Part shown: positions 19,856-27,842 of the stretch, in pieces | How positions within the stretch are numbered: the stretch's first letter is position 1 | Layout: each line of letters begins with the position of its first letter | Assembly (NCBI GenBank): GCA_050330205.1 | Contig: JBHJOA010000066.1 | Span: forward strand, 1 to 31,809 | Direction of reading: 5' to 3' | DNA: 31,809 nt | DNA from: Pelagibius sp050330205 | Lineage (GTDB): Bacteria > Pseudomonadota > Alphaproteobacteria > Kiloniellales > Kiloniellaceae | The notes under the pieces: model-generated | The model's database searches: none | What the model was told of the DNA's origin: nothing | Seen by the model: the letters and a program-made list of their open reading frames with translations, nothing else | Made by a program: the position numbers and the translations under genes

Positions 19856-20160
19856 CGGTCCTGACCTGCCGGCGCCTCGGCGGCAACATTCGAGGCGGCT
19901 GTCCCGGAATCCTCCCTTGGCTGATCCGAAAATGTAGCCGTACGGACAATTGGGACCGGTCCTTGAGTCTAAGGTATGCACTCAAGGGGAGACGCGATTT
20001 TGGGACGGCGCTACAATAGCGGCACCACTTTTTTGCAGGCGAGCGTGCCGATGCGCCAACATGGCCGCAAGACACCGGAAAATCGGGGGAGTTCTCTGCA
20101 TCTGATCCGACTTCCCGACCCCACCGCGCCGCACGGAATCCCGCTGGTCGGGAGGTCGTC
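19856..20160. promoter_or_regulatory. Control region upstream of the cyclase-YcaO-TfuA operon
   Basis: This 305-bp gap holds several symmetric elements: CCGTACGG (19938-19945), GGACCGGTCC (19953-19962), and the spaced repeat CCTTGAGT/ACTCAAGG (19961-19968 and 19980-19987). TACAAT at 20012-20017 could be a -10 box but has no good -35. CGCCTCG/CGAGGCG (19873-19897) behind the iclR-like gene may be a weak terminator stem. A 63-codon ORF (19976-20167) ends in a GTGA overlap with the cyclase gene but has poor GC at third positions and no good ribosome-binding site. Confidence 0.5.
19961..19987. promoter_or_regulatory. Candidate operator, 8-bp inverted repeat
   Basis: CCTTGAGT and ACTCAAGG are perfect 8-bp inverted arms with an 11-bp spacer, so the half-site centres are 19 bp apart, close to two helical turns. 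The left arm overlaps the 10-bp palindrome GGACCGGTCC. The position, about 175-200 bases before the cyclase start, fits a dimeric regulator site for the operon. Confidence 0.45.
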
Positions 20161-23100
20161 GTGGTGACCGCCATGCGGCGCTGGCTGATGGCGATCGGCC
20201 TCGGCGGTCTCGCCGAACAGTTCGAGCAGCACGATATAGACCTCGACCTCGTCAGCGAGCTGACGGAGGACGACTTGCAGAAGCTCGGCCTCACCCTCGG
20301 TCAGCGCCGGCGCCTGCTCCGGGCGGCCCAGTCTCTCGCCACCGCCGGGGCGGCTCCGGCGGTCGCCCTGGCCTCGGGTGCCGGCAGCGAGCGGGCGCCG
20401 GCCGAGCGGCGCCACCTGACCGTCATGTTCTGCGATATCGTCGGCTCGACGGTGCTCTCCGAGCGCCTGGAGGCCGAAGACCTTCTGGAGGTCATCCGCC
20501 GGTATCAGGATTTCTGCGCCACCATCATCGGCAACAATGAGGGCTACATCGCCCGCTTCGTCGGCGACGGGATTCTGGCCTATTTCGGCTATCCGATGGC
20601 GCACGAGGACGCCCCTTCGCATGCCCTGCAGGCGGCGCTGGCGATCACCGAAGGCGTCGAGGGCCTGCAGCTTCCTCAGGACATCAAGCTGGCGGTGCGC
20701 GTAGGGATCGCTTCGGGAGTCGTAATTGTCGGCGACCTGATCGGCGCCGGCGCGGCGGTGGAGCAGCCGGCCATCGGCGTCGCGCCGAACCTCGCGGCGC
20801 GGGTGCAGGGGGTCGCCGGCCCCAACGAAATCGTGGTCGCCGATGTCACCTACCGGCTGACACAGGACAACTTCGCCTTCGAGGATTTCGGTCAGCGGGA
20901 ATTTCACGGCATCTCCGAGCCGGTGCGGATCTGGCGGCTGATGGGTGAGCGCGGCGGCGCTACCGAAGCGGCCACCTACGGACGCTGGGCGCAGACCTCC
21001 TTTGCCAACCGCAGCGAACAGCTCGATCTCGCCCGCGGCCAGTGGCGCCAGGTAAAGGCCGGCAACGGCCGCGTCCTGATGGTCAGCGGCGAGCCGGGCA
21101 TCGGCAAGTCGCGCTTCGTGCATCAGTTCCTGCGCGAGGTCGGTGACGAGGCTATGGTGCAGATCTATCAGGGGAGCCCCTACAACCAGGACAGTGCGCT
21201 CCACCCCTTGATCCAGCGGTTCCGGTTGATTGCCAGCATCGACCACGGGGACAGCGCGGCGACGATCCGTCACAAGCTGGACAAGGTCGTGCTCGGCGAG
21301 GGGCCGGAGCGCGAAGCGCGCCTCGAGGTCTTCGCCAACCTACTGTCGCCGGTTGCCATCGACCAACCCCAGTCACCCGCAACGGCCAAGCAGACACGCG
21401 AGCGAACGCTTCAGACCATCGTCGACTACTTCGTCCAGCGCAGCCGCGAGCGCCCGATCGTCGTCGTGGTTGACGACTTCCAATGGCTGGATCCGACTTC
21501 GATCGAACTGCTTGACCGCATCATCCAGGTCATTCCCGAGGAGCGCATCTACGTCGTCGGCACCACGCGGGCCGGCTTCCACGCGCCCTGGCAGTCGCTG
21601 CCCCATGTCGTGCAGCTCGAACTGGGCCGCCTGCCGGTCAAGGATACCCAGGCGCTGATCGCCAGCCTTGCCCAGGGCTCGGCGTTGACCAAGGCGATGA
21701 TCGGCGAGATCGTCGAGAAGGCCGACGGCATTCCCCTCTTTGTCGAAGAACTGACGAAGAGCGTGATCGAGTTCGATTTTGAACGCACCACCAAGGGGCG
21801 CCGTCCGGTGCGCAAGGCCGGTTCGGCGATTCCCATCTCGCTGCAGGACTCCCTGATGGAGCGCCTCGATCGTGTCGGTCAGGCGAAATCGGTGGCACGT
21901 GTCGCCGCCGTCCTGGGCCGGACCTTCACCCGCGACCTGGTGGCGAAAGTCGGTGACTTCGACTCGAATTACCTCGATGCGGCCCTGATTACTCTTTCAG
22001 AGGCCGGCTTGTTCTATCGGGAGATTGATCAGCGCGGCAAGGAGAGCTTTGCCTTCAAGCACGGCCTGGTGCAGGAGTCGGCCTATGACTCGCTGCTGCG
22101 CGAGGAGCGTCAGCGGCTGCATGCGGCGGCGGCAGGGGCATTGCAGAACCTCTTCCCGAAGCTCGAGGAGGAGCGCCCCGATCTGCTGGCCCACCATCTT
22201 TCCGCGGCCGGCGACCACGAGGAATCCGCGAGGCTGTGGCTGCAGGCCGGCCGCATCAGCCTTGCCCAGTCGGCCATCGTCGAGGCGGTGCACCATCTAC
22301 GCCGCGGCATCGAGGCGATCGACCGGCTGCCGAACTCTCCCTCCATCGAGGCCCTGCACCTGCAGTTGCTGATCCGCCTCGGGCCGGCCCTGATCGCCCT
22401 GCATGGCCCCGGCTCCAGCGAAGTGGAGGAGATCTACGTCAAGGGCTACGCGCTCTGCCGCAGCCTGCCGGAGTCCGAGGATCATTTCCCGGTGTATTGG
22501 GGCTGGTGGCGCTTGTCGCGCAATTTCGACGAGATGAACAAGCGCGCCGACGAACTGCTCGGCCGGGCGGAACTCCGCAAGGACGAAGGGTTGATGCTGC
22601 AGGCGCATCACTGCCAGTGGGCATCGCACTTCAATCGGGGCGATTTCCCTGGCTGCCTTGAGCACATCGACTGCGGCCTGCAGCTCTACGACAAGGGCGA
22701 CTACCGCCTCCACGCCACGCTCTACGGCAATCATGACGCCAAGGTCTGCGGCCACGGCGAGCGCGCGCTCGTCTATTGGCTGCTCGGCCAACAGGAGGAA
22801 GCCATGGAGTGCGAACGCCTGGCGCAGGCGTGGATGGAAACGCTCGGCCATGGCGGCAGCTGGATGCATCACAAGGACATCTCCATAACCCACCGGCTGT
22901 ACCGCCGCGATGCCCAGGAGGTACTGCGCATCGCCGAGGAGATGATCGCCTTTGCCGACGAGCAGGGCTTCACCGACCACCGCGCCAAGGCATTGGTCTA
23001 CGCCGGCTGGGCGCACGCGCGGCTCGGCAACCCATCGAAGGGCCTGGCGGAGATTCGAGAAGGCCTGGAGCGTCAGAAGGTTATCGGCACCCAGGAAGAC

Positions 23101-23517
23101 TTTCCGGTCTACTACGACATGTTCGCCGAGGTGCTGGCGCTCAACGGCCGCATCGACGAGGCTCTGGAGGAAACCACCGCCGCTCAGGCCGGATTGGAGG
23201 CCACCGGCCTGCGTATCTGGCTGCCGGAGTTGCGCCGGCGCGTCGGGTACCTGCTGCAGTTGCGCATGCCGAACGACCCGGAGCCGGCCTTGGCGGCCTA
23301 CCAGGGGGCTCTTGAGATGGCCAGCGAGCAGGGTGCGCGCGCCCTGGTCCTGCGGGCCGCCAAGAGCCTGGCGGGGTTGTTGCGCAGCCAGGGGCAGGTT
23401 GACGCCGCCCGCAGTGTTCTGGAACCCTACCTCAAGGATCTGGAGAGCCTTTCCGGGTCGCCCGACTTTGACGCGGCGTCGGCGCTGCTGACCCCGGCGC
23501 GCCGCCATGAAGCGTGA
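20161..23517 (+). CDS. SAM domain / class III nucleotidyl cyclase / AAA ATPase / TPR protein
   Basis: A 1118-residue multidomain signalling protein. Residues 6-60 resemble a sterile alpha motif. Residues 84-262 are a class III cyclase domain with metal aspartates Asp92 (MFCDIVGST) and Asp136 (FVGDGILAYFG) and the transition-state pair Asn210/Arg214 (APNLAARVQ). An AAA/STAND-type ATPase follows, with Walker A GEPGIGKS (310-317) and Walker B VVVVDDFQWLD near 435. The last 450 or so residues are helical and TPR-like. Where ATP-specific relatives usually have Lys before the second Asp motif, this one has Arg132 (IARFVGDG), so product and activity are open. GGAGG at 20151-20155 suits the GTG at 20164 best, with 20161 and the ATG at 20173 as alternatives. 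Its TGA overlaps the YcaO GTG, so it is co-translated with the modification genes. Confidence 0.9.
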   Translation: MVTAMRRWLMAIGLGGLAEQFEQHDIDLDLVSELTEDDLQKLGLTLGQRRRLLRAAQSLATAGAAPAVALASGAGSERAPAERRHLTVMFCDIVGSTVLSERLEAEDLLEVIRRYQDFCATIIGNNEGYIARFVGDGILAYFGYPMAHEDAPSHALQAALAITEGVEGLQLPQDIKLAVRVGIASGVVIVGDLIGAGAAVEQPAIGVAPNLAARVQGVAGPNEIVVADVTYRLTQDNFAFEDFGQREFHGISEPVRIWRLMGERGGATEAATYGRWAQTSFANRSEQLDLARGQWRQVKAGNGRVLMVSGEPGIGKSRFVHQFLREVGDEAMVQIYQGSPYNQDSALHPLIQRFRLIASIDHGDSAATIRHKLDKVVLGEGPEREARLEVFANLLSPVAIDQPQSPATAKQTRERTLQTIVDYFVQRSRERPIVVVVDDFQWLDPTSIELLDRIIQVIPEERIYVVGTTRAGFHAPWQSLPHVVQLELGRLPVKDTQALIASLAQGSALTKAMIGEIVEKADGIPLFVEELTKSVIEFDFERTTKGRRPVRKAGSAIPISLQDSLMERLDRVGQAKSVARVAAVLGRTFTRDLVAKVGDFDSNYLDAALITLSEAGLFYREIDQRGKESFAFKHGLVQESAYDSLLREERQRLHAAAAGALQNLFPKLEEERPDLLAHHLSAAGDHEESARLWLQAGRISLAQSAIVEAVHHLRRGIEAIDRLPNSPSIEALHLQLLIRLGPALIALHGPGSSEVEEIYVKGYALCRSLPESEDHFPVYWGWWRLSRNFDEMNKRADELLGRAELRKDEGLMLQAHHCQWASHFNRGDFPGCLEHIDCGLQLYDKGDYRLHATLYGNHDAKVCGHGERALVYWLLGQQEEAMECERLAQAWMETLGHGGSWMHHKDISITHRLYRRDAQEVLRIAEEMIAFADEQGFTDHRAKALVYAGWAHARLGNPSKGLAEIREGLERQKVIGTQEDFPVYYDMFAEVLALNGRIDEALEETTAAQAGLEATGLRIWLPELRRRVGYLLQLRMPNDPEPALAAYQGALEMASEQGARALVLRAAKSLAGLLRSQGQVDAARSVLEPYLKDLESLSGSPDFDAASALLTPARRHEA

Positions 23518-24833
23518 GGCAGTGTCTCGTGGATCCAGCCCCCGACAGGGCCAGCGTGCCCCAGCCCGCCGCCGCGCGGCGCGACGCCCTGCCGCCGGGC
23601 GCTAAGGCCTATCGCGGCGGCACACATCGCAGCCGGACGCCGGAAGAAACGCTGCAGGCATTCTTGCCGTTGGCCGGCCGCATGGGGATCACCCGGCTCG
23701 CCAATGTAACCGGGCTCGATTCCATCGGCATCCCCGTCTACATGGCCTGCCGGCCGCTGTCGCGCTCCATCGCGGTGTCCCAGGGTAAAGGACTGACGCC
23801 GCAGGAAGCCAAGATATCGGCCTTCATGGAGGCTGCCGAAACCTACCACGGGGAGACCATCACCCGGCCGATCAAGATGGCCTCCCATGCGGAACTGAGC
23901 AGGGATCACCAGGTCATCGACATCGCGGGGCTGCCGCATTCGCGGCTCGGCGGTTTCGACCCGGCGCAGCAGATTCTGTGGATCGAGGGCCGGCCGCTGG
24001 CCGGCGGTGAGCCCCTCTGGGTGCCGCTCGAACTGGTGTCCACCAACTACACCCTGCCGCAACCCCAGGGCAGCTTTGCCTTTGCCGCCAATACCAATGG
24101 GTTGGCCTCCGGCAATAGCTTCGACGAAGCGGCGCTGCACGCGCTTTGCGAGCTGATCGAGCGCGATGCGCTCAGTCTCTGGCGCCTCGCCGGCGACGCG
24201 GCGCGGGCGGCGGCCAAGCTGGATCCGGCGACGGTCGACCCGCCGACCTGCCGCGATCTCCTGGCGCGCTACGCGGCGGCGGGACTGGAAGTCGGGCTTT
24301 GGGATGTCACCTCCGACCTCGGCGTGCCGGTGTTCTGCTGCGCCGTGGCCGAGCGCAGCGATACCGCGGTGGAGGCGGAACTCGGCGCCGGCTGCCATCC
24401 CGACCGCGAGATCGCATTGCTGCGCGCGCTCACCGAGGCGGCGCAGTCGCGCACTACCCGTATTGCCGGGTCGCGCGACGACTATGTCCCCGAATCTTAC
24501 GACTCAGAAGCGAAACTGGCGCGCAATCGCACCGCCAGGCTGTGGCTGGCCGAGCCGCCGCGCCGCAGTTTCGCCGCGGCGCCGAGCCTTGCCGGGGCCA
24601 CCATCCCGGGCGACCTGGAACGCGTGCTGGCACGGCTCGCCGCAAAGGGCATCGAGCAGGTCGTGGCGGTCGACCTCACGAAGCCGGACATCGGCCTGCC
24701 CGTGGTGCGGGTGGTGGCGGCTGGGCTGGAGGGCGCCTACCAGGGGGCGGGCAGCGATTACCGCCCCGGCCCACGCGCCCGTGTCCGCGGGCTGGGTGAC
24801 GACCTTGATGACGGGGAGGGAGACCTGCGATGA
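23514..24833 (+). CDS. YcaO family enzyme, TfuA-associated
   Basis: A 439-residue YcaO protein, an ATP-dependent enzyme that activates a peptide-bond oxygen as phosphate. Characteristic elements are GKGLTPQEAKISAFMEAAE (91-109, Mg-ATP glutamates 106 and 109), NTNGLASGNSFDEAALHALC (193-212), CELIERDALSLWRL (Glu213, Glu216, Arg217, Asp218) and GAGCHPDREIALLRALTEAAQSR. The C-terminus (YRPGPRAR, then an acidic tail) lacks the PxPxP ending of azoline-forming YcaO enzymes, and no E1-like or SagB-like partner is nearby. A TfuA gene follows with an ATGA overlap. Known YcaO-TfuA pairs make thioamides (thiovarsolin-type peptides, thioglycine in methyl-CoM reductase), and that is the expected chemistry. 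The substrate is not identified. Start is a GTG in a GTGA overlap. Confidence 0.93.
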   Translation: MRQCLVDPAPDRASVPQPAAARRDALPPGAKAYRGGTHRSRTPEETLQAFLPLAGRMGITRLANVTGLDSIGIPVYMACRPLSRSIAVSQGKGLTPQEAKISAFMEAAETYHGETITRPIKMASHAELSRDHQVIDIAGLPHSRLGGFDPAQQILWIEGRPLAGGEPLWVPLELVSTNYTLPQPQGSFAFAANTNGLASGNSFDEAALHALCELIERDALSLWRLAGDAARAAAKLDPATVDPPTCRDLLARYAAAGLEVGLWDVTSDLGVPVFCCAVAERSDTAVEAELGAGCHPDREIALLRALTEAAQSRTTRIAGSRDDYVPESYDSEAKLARNRTARLWLAEPPRRSFAAAPSLAGATIPGDLERVLARLAAKGIEQVVAVDLTKPDIGLPVVRVVAAGLEGAYQGAGSDYRPGPRARVRGLGDDLDDGEGDLR

Positions 24834-26200
24834 GCATCGCCGTTTTCCTCGGCCCGAGCCTGCCGCGCGCGGAGGCGGAGGCGATCCTGGCCGCCGATTA
24901 CCGTCCGCCGGTGCGCCAGGGCGACATCTACCGCCTGCTGCAACAGGATCGGCCGGCGGCGATTGCCCTGATCGACGGTTATTTCCAGGAGGTGCCTTCG
25001 GTCTGGCACAAGGAAATCCTCTGGGCGATGGACCGCGGCGTCGCGGTTTACGGTGCCGCCAGCATGGGCGCGCTGCGCGCCGCCGAGCTGGCGTGCTACG
25101 GCATGGTCGGCGTCGGCAAGATTTTCGAGGCTTACCGGACCGGCAGCTACGCGCCCTACACCGACGGGCCCTTCGAAGACGACGACGAAGTGGCGGTCAT
25201 CCATGGGCCGGCCGAACTTTCCTATCCGCCGCTCTCGGTTGCCATGGTCGACCTGCGGGAGACCCTGGCGAAGGCGGTGGCGGCCGGTGTCATCGACAGC
25301 GATCTGCGCGATGCCCTGGTCGCCGCGTTCAAGCGGCGCTTCTACCGCGCGCGCAGCTTCGAGGCGCTGCCGGAGATCCTGACCGACCTGGAGGTCGCGC
25401 GCGAGACGGGGGAAGCGCTGCAGGCCTGGCTGGCCGGGAACAGGGTCTCCCAGAAGCAGGCGGATGCACGGATGCTGCTGGAAACCCTGGCCTCCGGCGG
25501 CGCGCCGGCCGCAGTCGAGGGTGAGAACTTCATCTTCGAGCGCACCACGCTCTGGGCCCAGTTTGTCGAGCGCGCCGAAACCGACCCGCCGGCGCCCACA
25601 GCGGCAGAGCAGGCGGTGCTGGAAGAACTGCGCCTCGATCCCGAACTCTACACCGGAGTCAGGGATATCGCCGTGTTGCGCCTGCGGCTCGATGCCGCCG
25701 ATCCGCCGCCGCCTGCGGATGAGCCTGCGCGCCGGGCCGCGCTGGACCGCCTGCGCCACCGGCACGGCCTGTGGTCGCGCGGCGATCTCGACGCCTGGGC
25801 CGAGGCGTGCGATCTCGACCGCGCCGGGCTCGACCGCCTGCTGGATTTTGAGGCGGCTCTCGAAAGCTGCGCCGTTGCGACCGGCGCGGCGCTCGAGGCG
25901 GCGCTGCTCGACGTGCTGCGCCGCGACGGCCACTATCCTGCCCTGGCCGCAAGGGCGCGCGACAAGACGCGCCGCCTTGCCGCCGCGCCGGAAGCGTCCG
26001 CTGCCCCTTCTGCGCCCTCGCCTGCGGCGCTGCTCGAATGGTATTTTGAATCGATTCTGGAACGCGGCGTACCGATCGATCTGTCGGCCTACGCGGTGTC
26101 GCTGGGATTCGTTGATGTGGAGGCCCTGCTCGCCGCCTTGGCGCGCGAGAGGGCGTATCGTTTGCTTTGCGGCGAAGCGGCCACGGCGGGTGAGAGTTAG
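24830..26200 (+). CDS. TfuA-like protein
   Basis: A 456-residue protein whose N-terminal 130 or so residues are the TfuA core: AVFLGPSLPRAEAEAIL, PPVRQGDIYRLL, IALIDGYFQEVPSVWHKEILWA, VYGAASMGALRAAEL and GKIFEAYRTGSYAPY. TfuA proteins act with YcaO enzymes in peptide thioamidation, possibly by delivering sulfur; the name comes from trifolitoxin genes. The remaining 300 residues are mostly helical (for example DLDAWAEACDLDRAGLDRLL, and a final YAVSLGFVDVEALLAAL segment) with no motif I can name. The ATGA overlap with ycaO shows coupled translation. After the TAG stop, the same frame stays open for 34 more codons across a triple 15-bp repeat and ends in the TGA that overlaps the next gene's ATG. 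Confidence 0.92.
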   Translation: MSIAVFLGPSLPRAEAEAILAADYRPPVRQGDIYRLLQQDRPAAIALIDGYFQEVPSVWHKEILWAMDRGVAVYGAASMGALRAAELACYGMVGVGKIFEAYRTGSYAPYTDGPFEDDDEVAVIHGPAELSYPPLSVAMVDLRETLAKAVAAGVIDSDLRDALVAAFKRRFYRARSFEALPEILTDLEVARETGEALQAWLAGNRVSQKQADARMLLETLASGGAPAAVEGENFIFERTTLWAQFVERAETDPPAPTAAEQAVLEELRLDPELYTGVRDIAVLRLRLDAADPPPPADEPARRAALDRLRHRHGLWSRGDLDAWAEACDLDRAGLDRLLDFEAALESCAVATGAALEAALLDVLRRDGHYPALAARARDKTRRLAAAPEASAAPSAPSPAALLEWYFESILERGVPIDLSAYAVSLGFVDVEALLAALARERAYRLLCGEAATAGES

Positions 26201-26245
26201 GAGCGTCGCCGTGTTGCGCGCCGGCGCTCGATATCGGCAAAGGGT

Positions 26246-26290
26246 GCCGGCGTGGTAGATGCCTGTGTGGTGGATGCCGGATTGGTAGTC
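26246..26290 (+). repeat. Three tandem 15-bp repeats between tfuA and the peptidase gene
   Basis: The units GCCGGCGTGGTAGAT (26246-26260), GCCTGTGTGGTGGAT (26261-26275) and GCCGGATTGGTAGTC (26276-26290) are imperfect tandem copies. In the TfuA frame they read AGVVD, ACVVD, AGLVV, then GGLE and a TGA at 26303-26305. A GTG at 26252 with AAGGG eight bases before it could start a 17-residue peptide containing one Cys. Whether it is translated cannot be told from sequence. Confidence 0.7.
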
Positions 26291-26301
26291 GGGGGACTTG
26301 A

Positions 26302-27723
26302 ATGACGCGGCTGTGGGACAGGCTGGACGACGTCGACGGCGTCATCGGCGGCACGCGCTTCAGGCTTTACCCGCAGATGCCGGAGCTGGAAGGCTTCGGG
26401 CGGCCGGAGACGGTGCGCGTCTCGCCGCCGCCCGGCACGATCGGCCCCGGCCCCTTCGACGGCGCCATGCGGGTGGTCGATGCTATCGACAAGCCGGCGC
26501 CCTATGAGTTCCCCTACATGCCGCCCTACCGCGGACCCGTCTTCGCGCCGGCGACGCCCGCCCCCAACGGACATTTCGATCATATACCGGAGAACAGCCG
26601 GGAATTTCTCGCCGCCCACATGTACGGCTCGGTGCGGTTCACGCTCGACGTCTGGGAAGGCTACCTCGGCCACAGCGTCGGCTGGTACCACCCGGGCGAC
26701 GGCTTCGTCGTCGAACTGGTGCCTGAGGTCGACTGGGACAATGCGCATGCCGGCATCGGCTTCATCGAGGCCGGCGGGCGCCTCAACAAGGCGGGGACCT
26801 TCCAGCGCTTCGCATTGAACTATGACGTCCTGGCGCACGAAGTCGGCCACACGATACTGTTCTCGGAAGTCGGCATTCCCCCGATGGAGGCCCTGACGCC
26901 GCAGTTCCTGGCCTTCCACGAATCGATGTCCGATCTCGTCGCCCTGGTTTCCTCGCTGCATTTCGAATCGATCCTCGGCGACCTGATCGACGACACCGGC
27001 GGCAATCTCTACGTGTTGAACTGGCTGAACCGCATCGGCGAGCTGTCGCACAGCGAGCAGATCAGGGTCGCCAGCAACGAGGCGGAGATGCGCGATCTCG
27101 CCGACCTGCGCCTGACCCCCGACGGCGAATGGATCGATCCGACCGGTCGGGGCCGCAAGGGCCATGACCTCGCGCAACCGCTGACCGGCGCCATCTTCGA
27201 TGCGCTGGTCGAGGTCTATCAGGACGGGCTGGCGCGGCGCGGCCTGATCGCCCACGAACTCGACCCGCGAGGCTGGGATCGCGACTCCGTGGCGGCGAGC
27301 CTGGACCGGCTGCAGAGCGTCTACCAAGGCGCGGTGCAGCTTCGGCGCGGCGACTTCGTCGACGCCCTGATCGAGGCCCGCGACGTCGTCGGCTTCGCGC
27401 TGGCGATCACCTGGCAGCGACTGAACCCGGCGCGGCTGACCTTCGCGCGGGTTGCCGAAACTTTCCTCGATGCGATGGCGGACCTCGGCCAGGCGCACAA
27501 CCTGCCGGCCTTCGCCGAGAACTTTCTGGAACGCGGCATCGCGGTTCGCGAGGCGCCGCGATTCGACTCGCTGCCGCCGCGCTCCGCACCCTATCTGCTG
27601 CGCTGGCGCTGGGCGCGCCGACGTGTAGAGACCTCACCTGACGCCGCTGCCGCGGACGCACCGCCCGCCGCCTACGCGCGCGTGTACGGGATGGTCAGTC
27701 ATAGTTTTCGACTGGAGACGTGA
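26302..27723 (+). CDS. HEXXH metallopeptidase (gluzincin-like), no signal peptide
   Basis: A 473-residue probable zinc peptidase. The metal motif is VLAHEVGHTILF (His179, Glu180, His183). After 23 residues comes FHESMSDLVAL with Glu207 as third ligand and Asp211, the HEXXH...ExxSD arrangement of thermolysin/fungalysin-like gluzincins. Outside this core (about 100-230) I recognise no family, and the N-terminal 100 residues are Pro-rich. The N-terminus (MTRLWDRLDD) is not a signal peptide and there is no propeptide-like region, so it should stay in the cytoplasm, unlike most M4/M36 enzymes. GGGGGAC precedes the ATG at 26302. Its place after ycaO-tfuA suggests cleavage of a modified substrate, for example a leader peptide; this is inference. 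Confidence 0.82.
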   Translation: MTRLWDRLDDVDGVIGGTRFRLYPQMPELEGFGRPETVRVSPPPGTIGPGPFDGAMRVVDAIDKPAPYEFPYMPPYRGPVFAPATPAPNGHFDHIPENSREFLAAHMYGSVRFTLDVWEGYLGHSVGWYHPGDGFVVELVPEVDWDNAHAGIGFIEAGGRLNKAGTFQRFALNYDVLAHEVGHTILFSEVGIPPMEALTPQFLAFHESMSDLVALVSSLHFESILGDLIDDTGGNLYVLNWLNRIGELSHSEQIRVASNEAEMRDLADLRLTPDGEWIDPTGRGRKGHDLAQPLTGAIFDALVEVYQDGLARRGLIAHELDPRGWDRDSVAASLDRLQSVYQGAVQLRRGDFVDALIEARDVVGFALAITWQRLNPARLTFARVAETFLDAMADLGQAHNLPAFAENFLERGIAVREAPRFDSLPPRSAPYLLRWRWARRRVETSPDAAAADAPPAAYARVYGMVSHSFRLET

Positions 27724-27842
27724 GTTGCATGACTTGTTAGTTCGAATTGCGGTGATATCATCCGCGACGCCGGGAGAGGCGGAATCATCTGGCTTGGGGC
27801 TCTGCGGCACCGCGGCCTTCGGGCTCCAAAGAGGAGAGGTAG
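27724..27842 (+). promoter_or_regulatory. Spacer before the repeat-tailed protein, with strong ribosome-binding site
   Basis: The 119 bases hold a strong Shine-Dalgarno (GAGGAGAGG, ending about four bases before the ATG at 27843), which suggests high expression of the following gene. A 34-codon GTG-started ORF (27752-27856; translation rich in Gly and Ser with one Cys) overlaps that gene's start but has no ribosome-binding site. No promoter or terminator is evident. Confidence 0.45.

Noticed and set aside
20011..21273. 420-codon minus-strand frame inside the cyclase gene
   Set aside because: It is antisense to conserved cyclase and ATPase motifs and has no recognisable protein features; a GC-rich shadow frame.
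23514..26200. Azole-forming cyclodehydratase cluster
   Set aside because: The YcaO lacks a PxPxP C-terminus and no E1-like or flavin dehydrogenase partner is present. TfuA points to thioamide-type chemistry instead.
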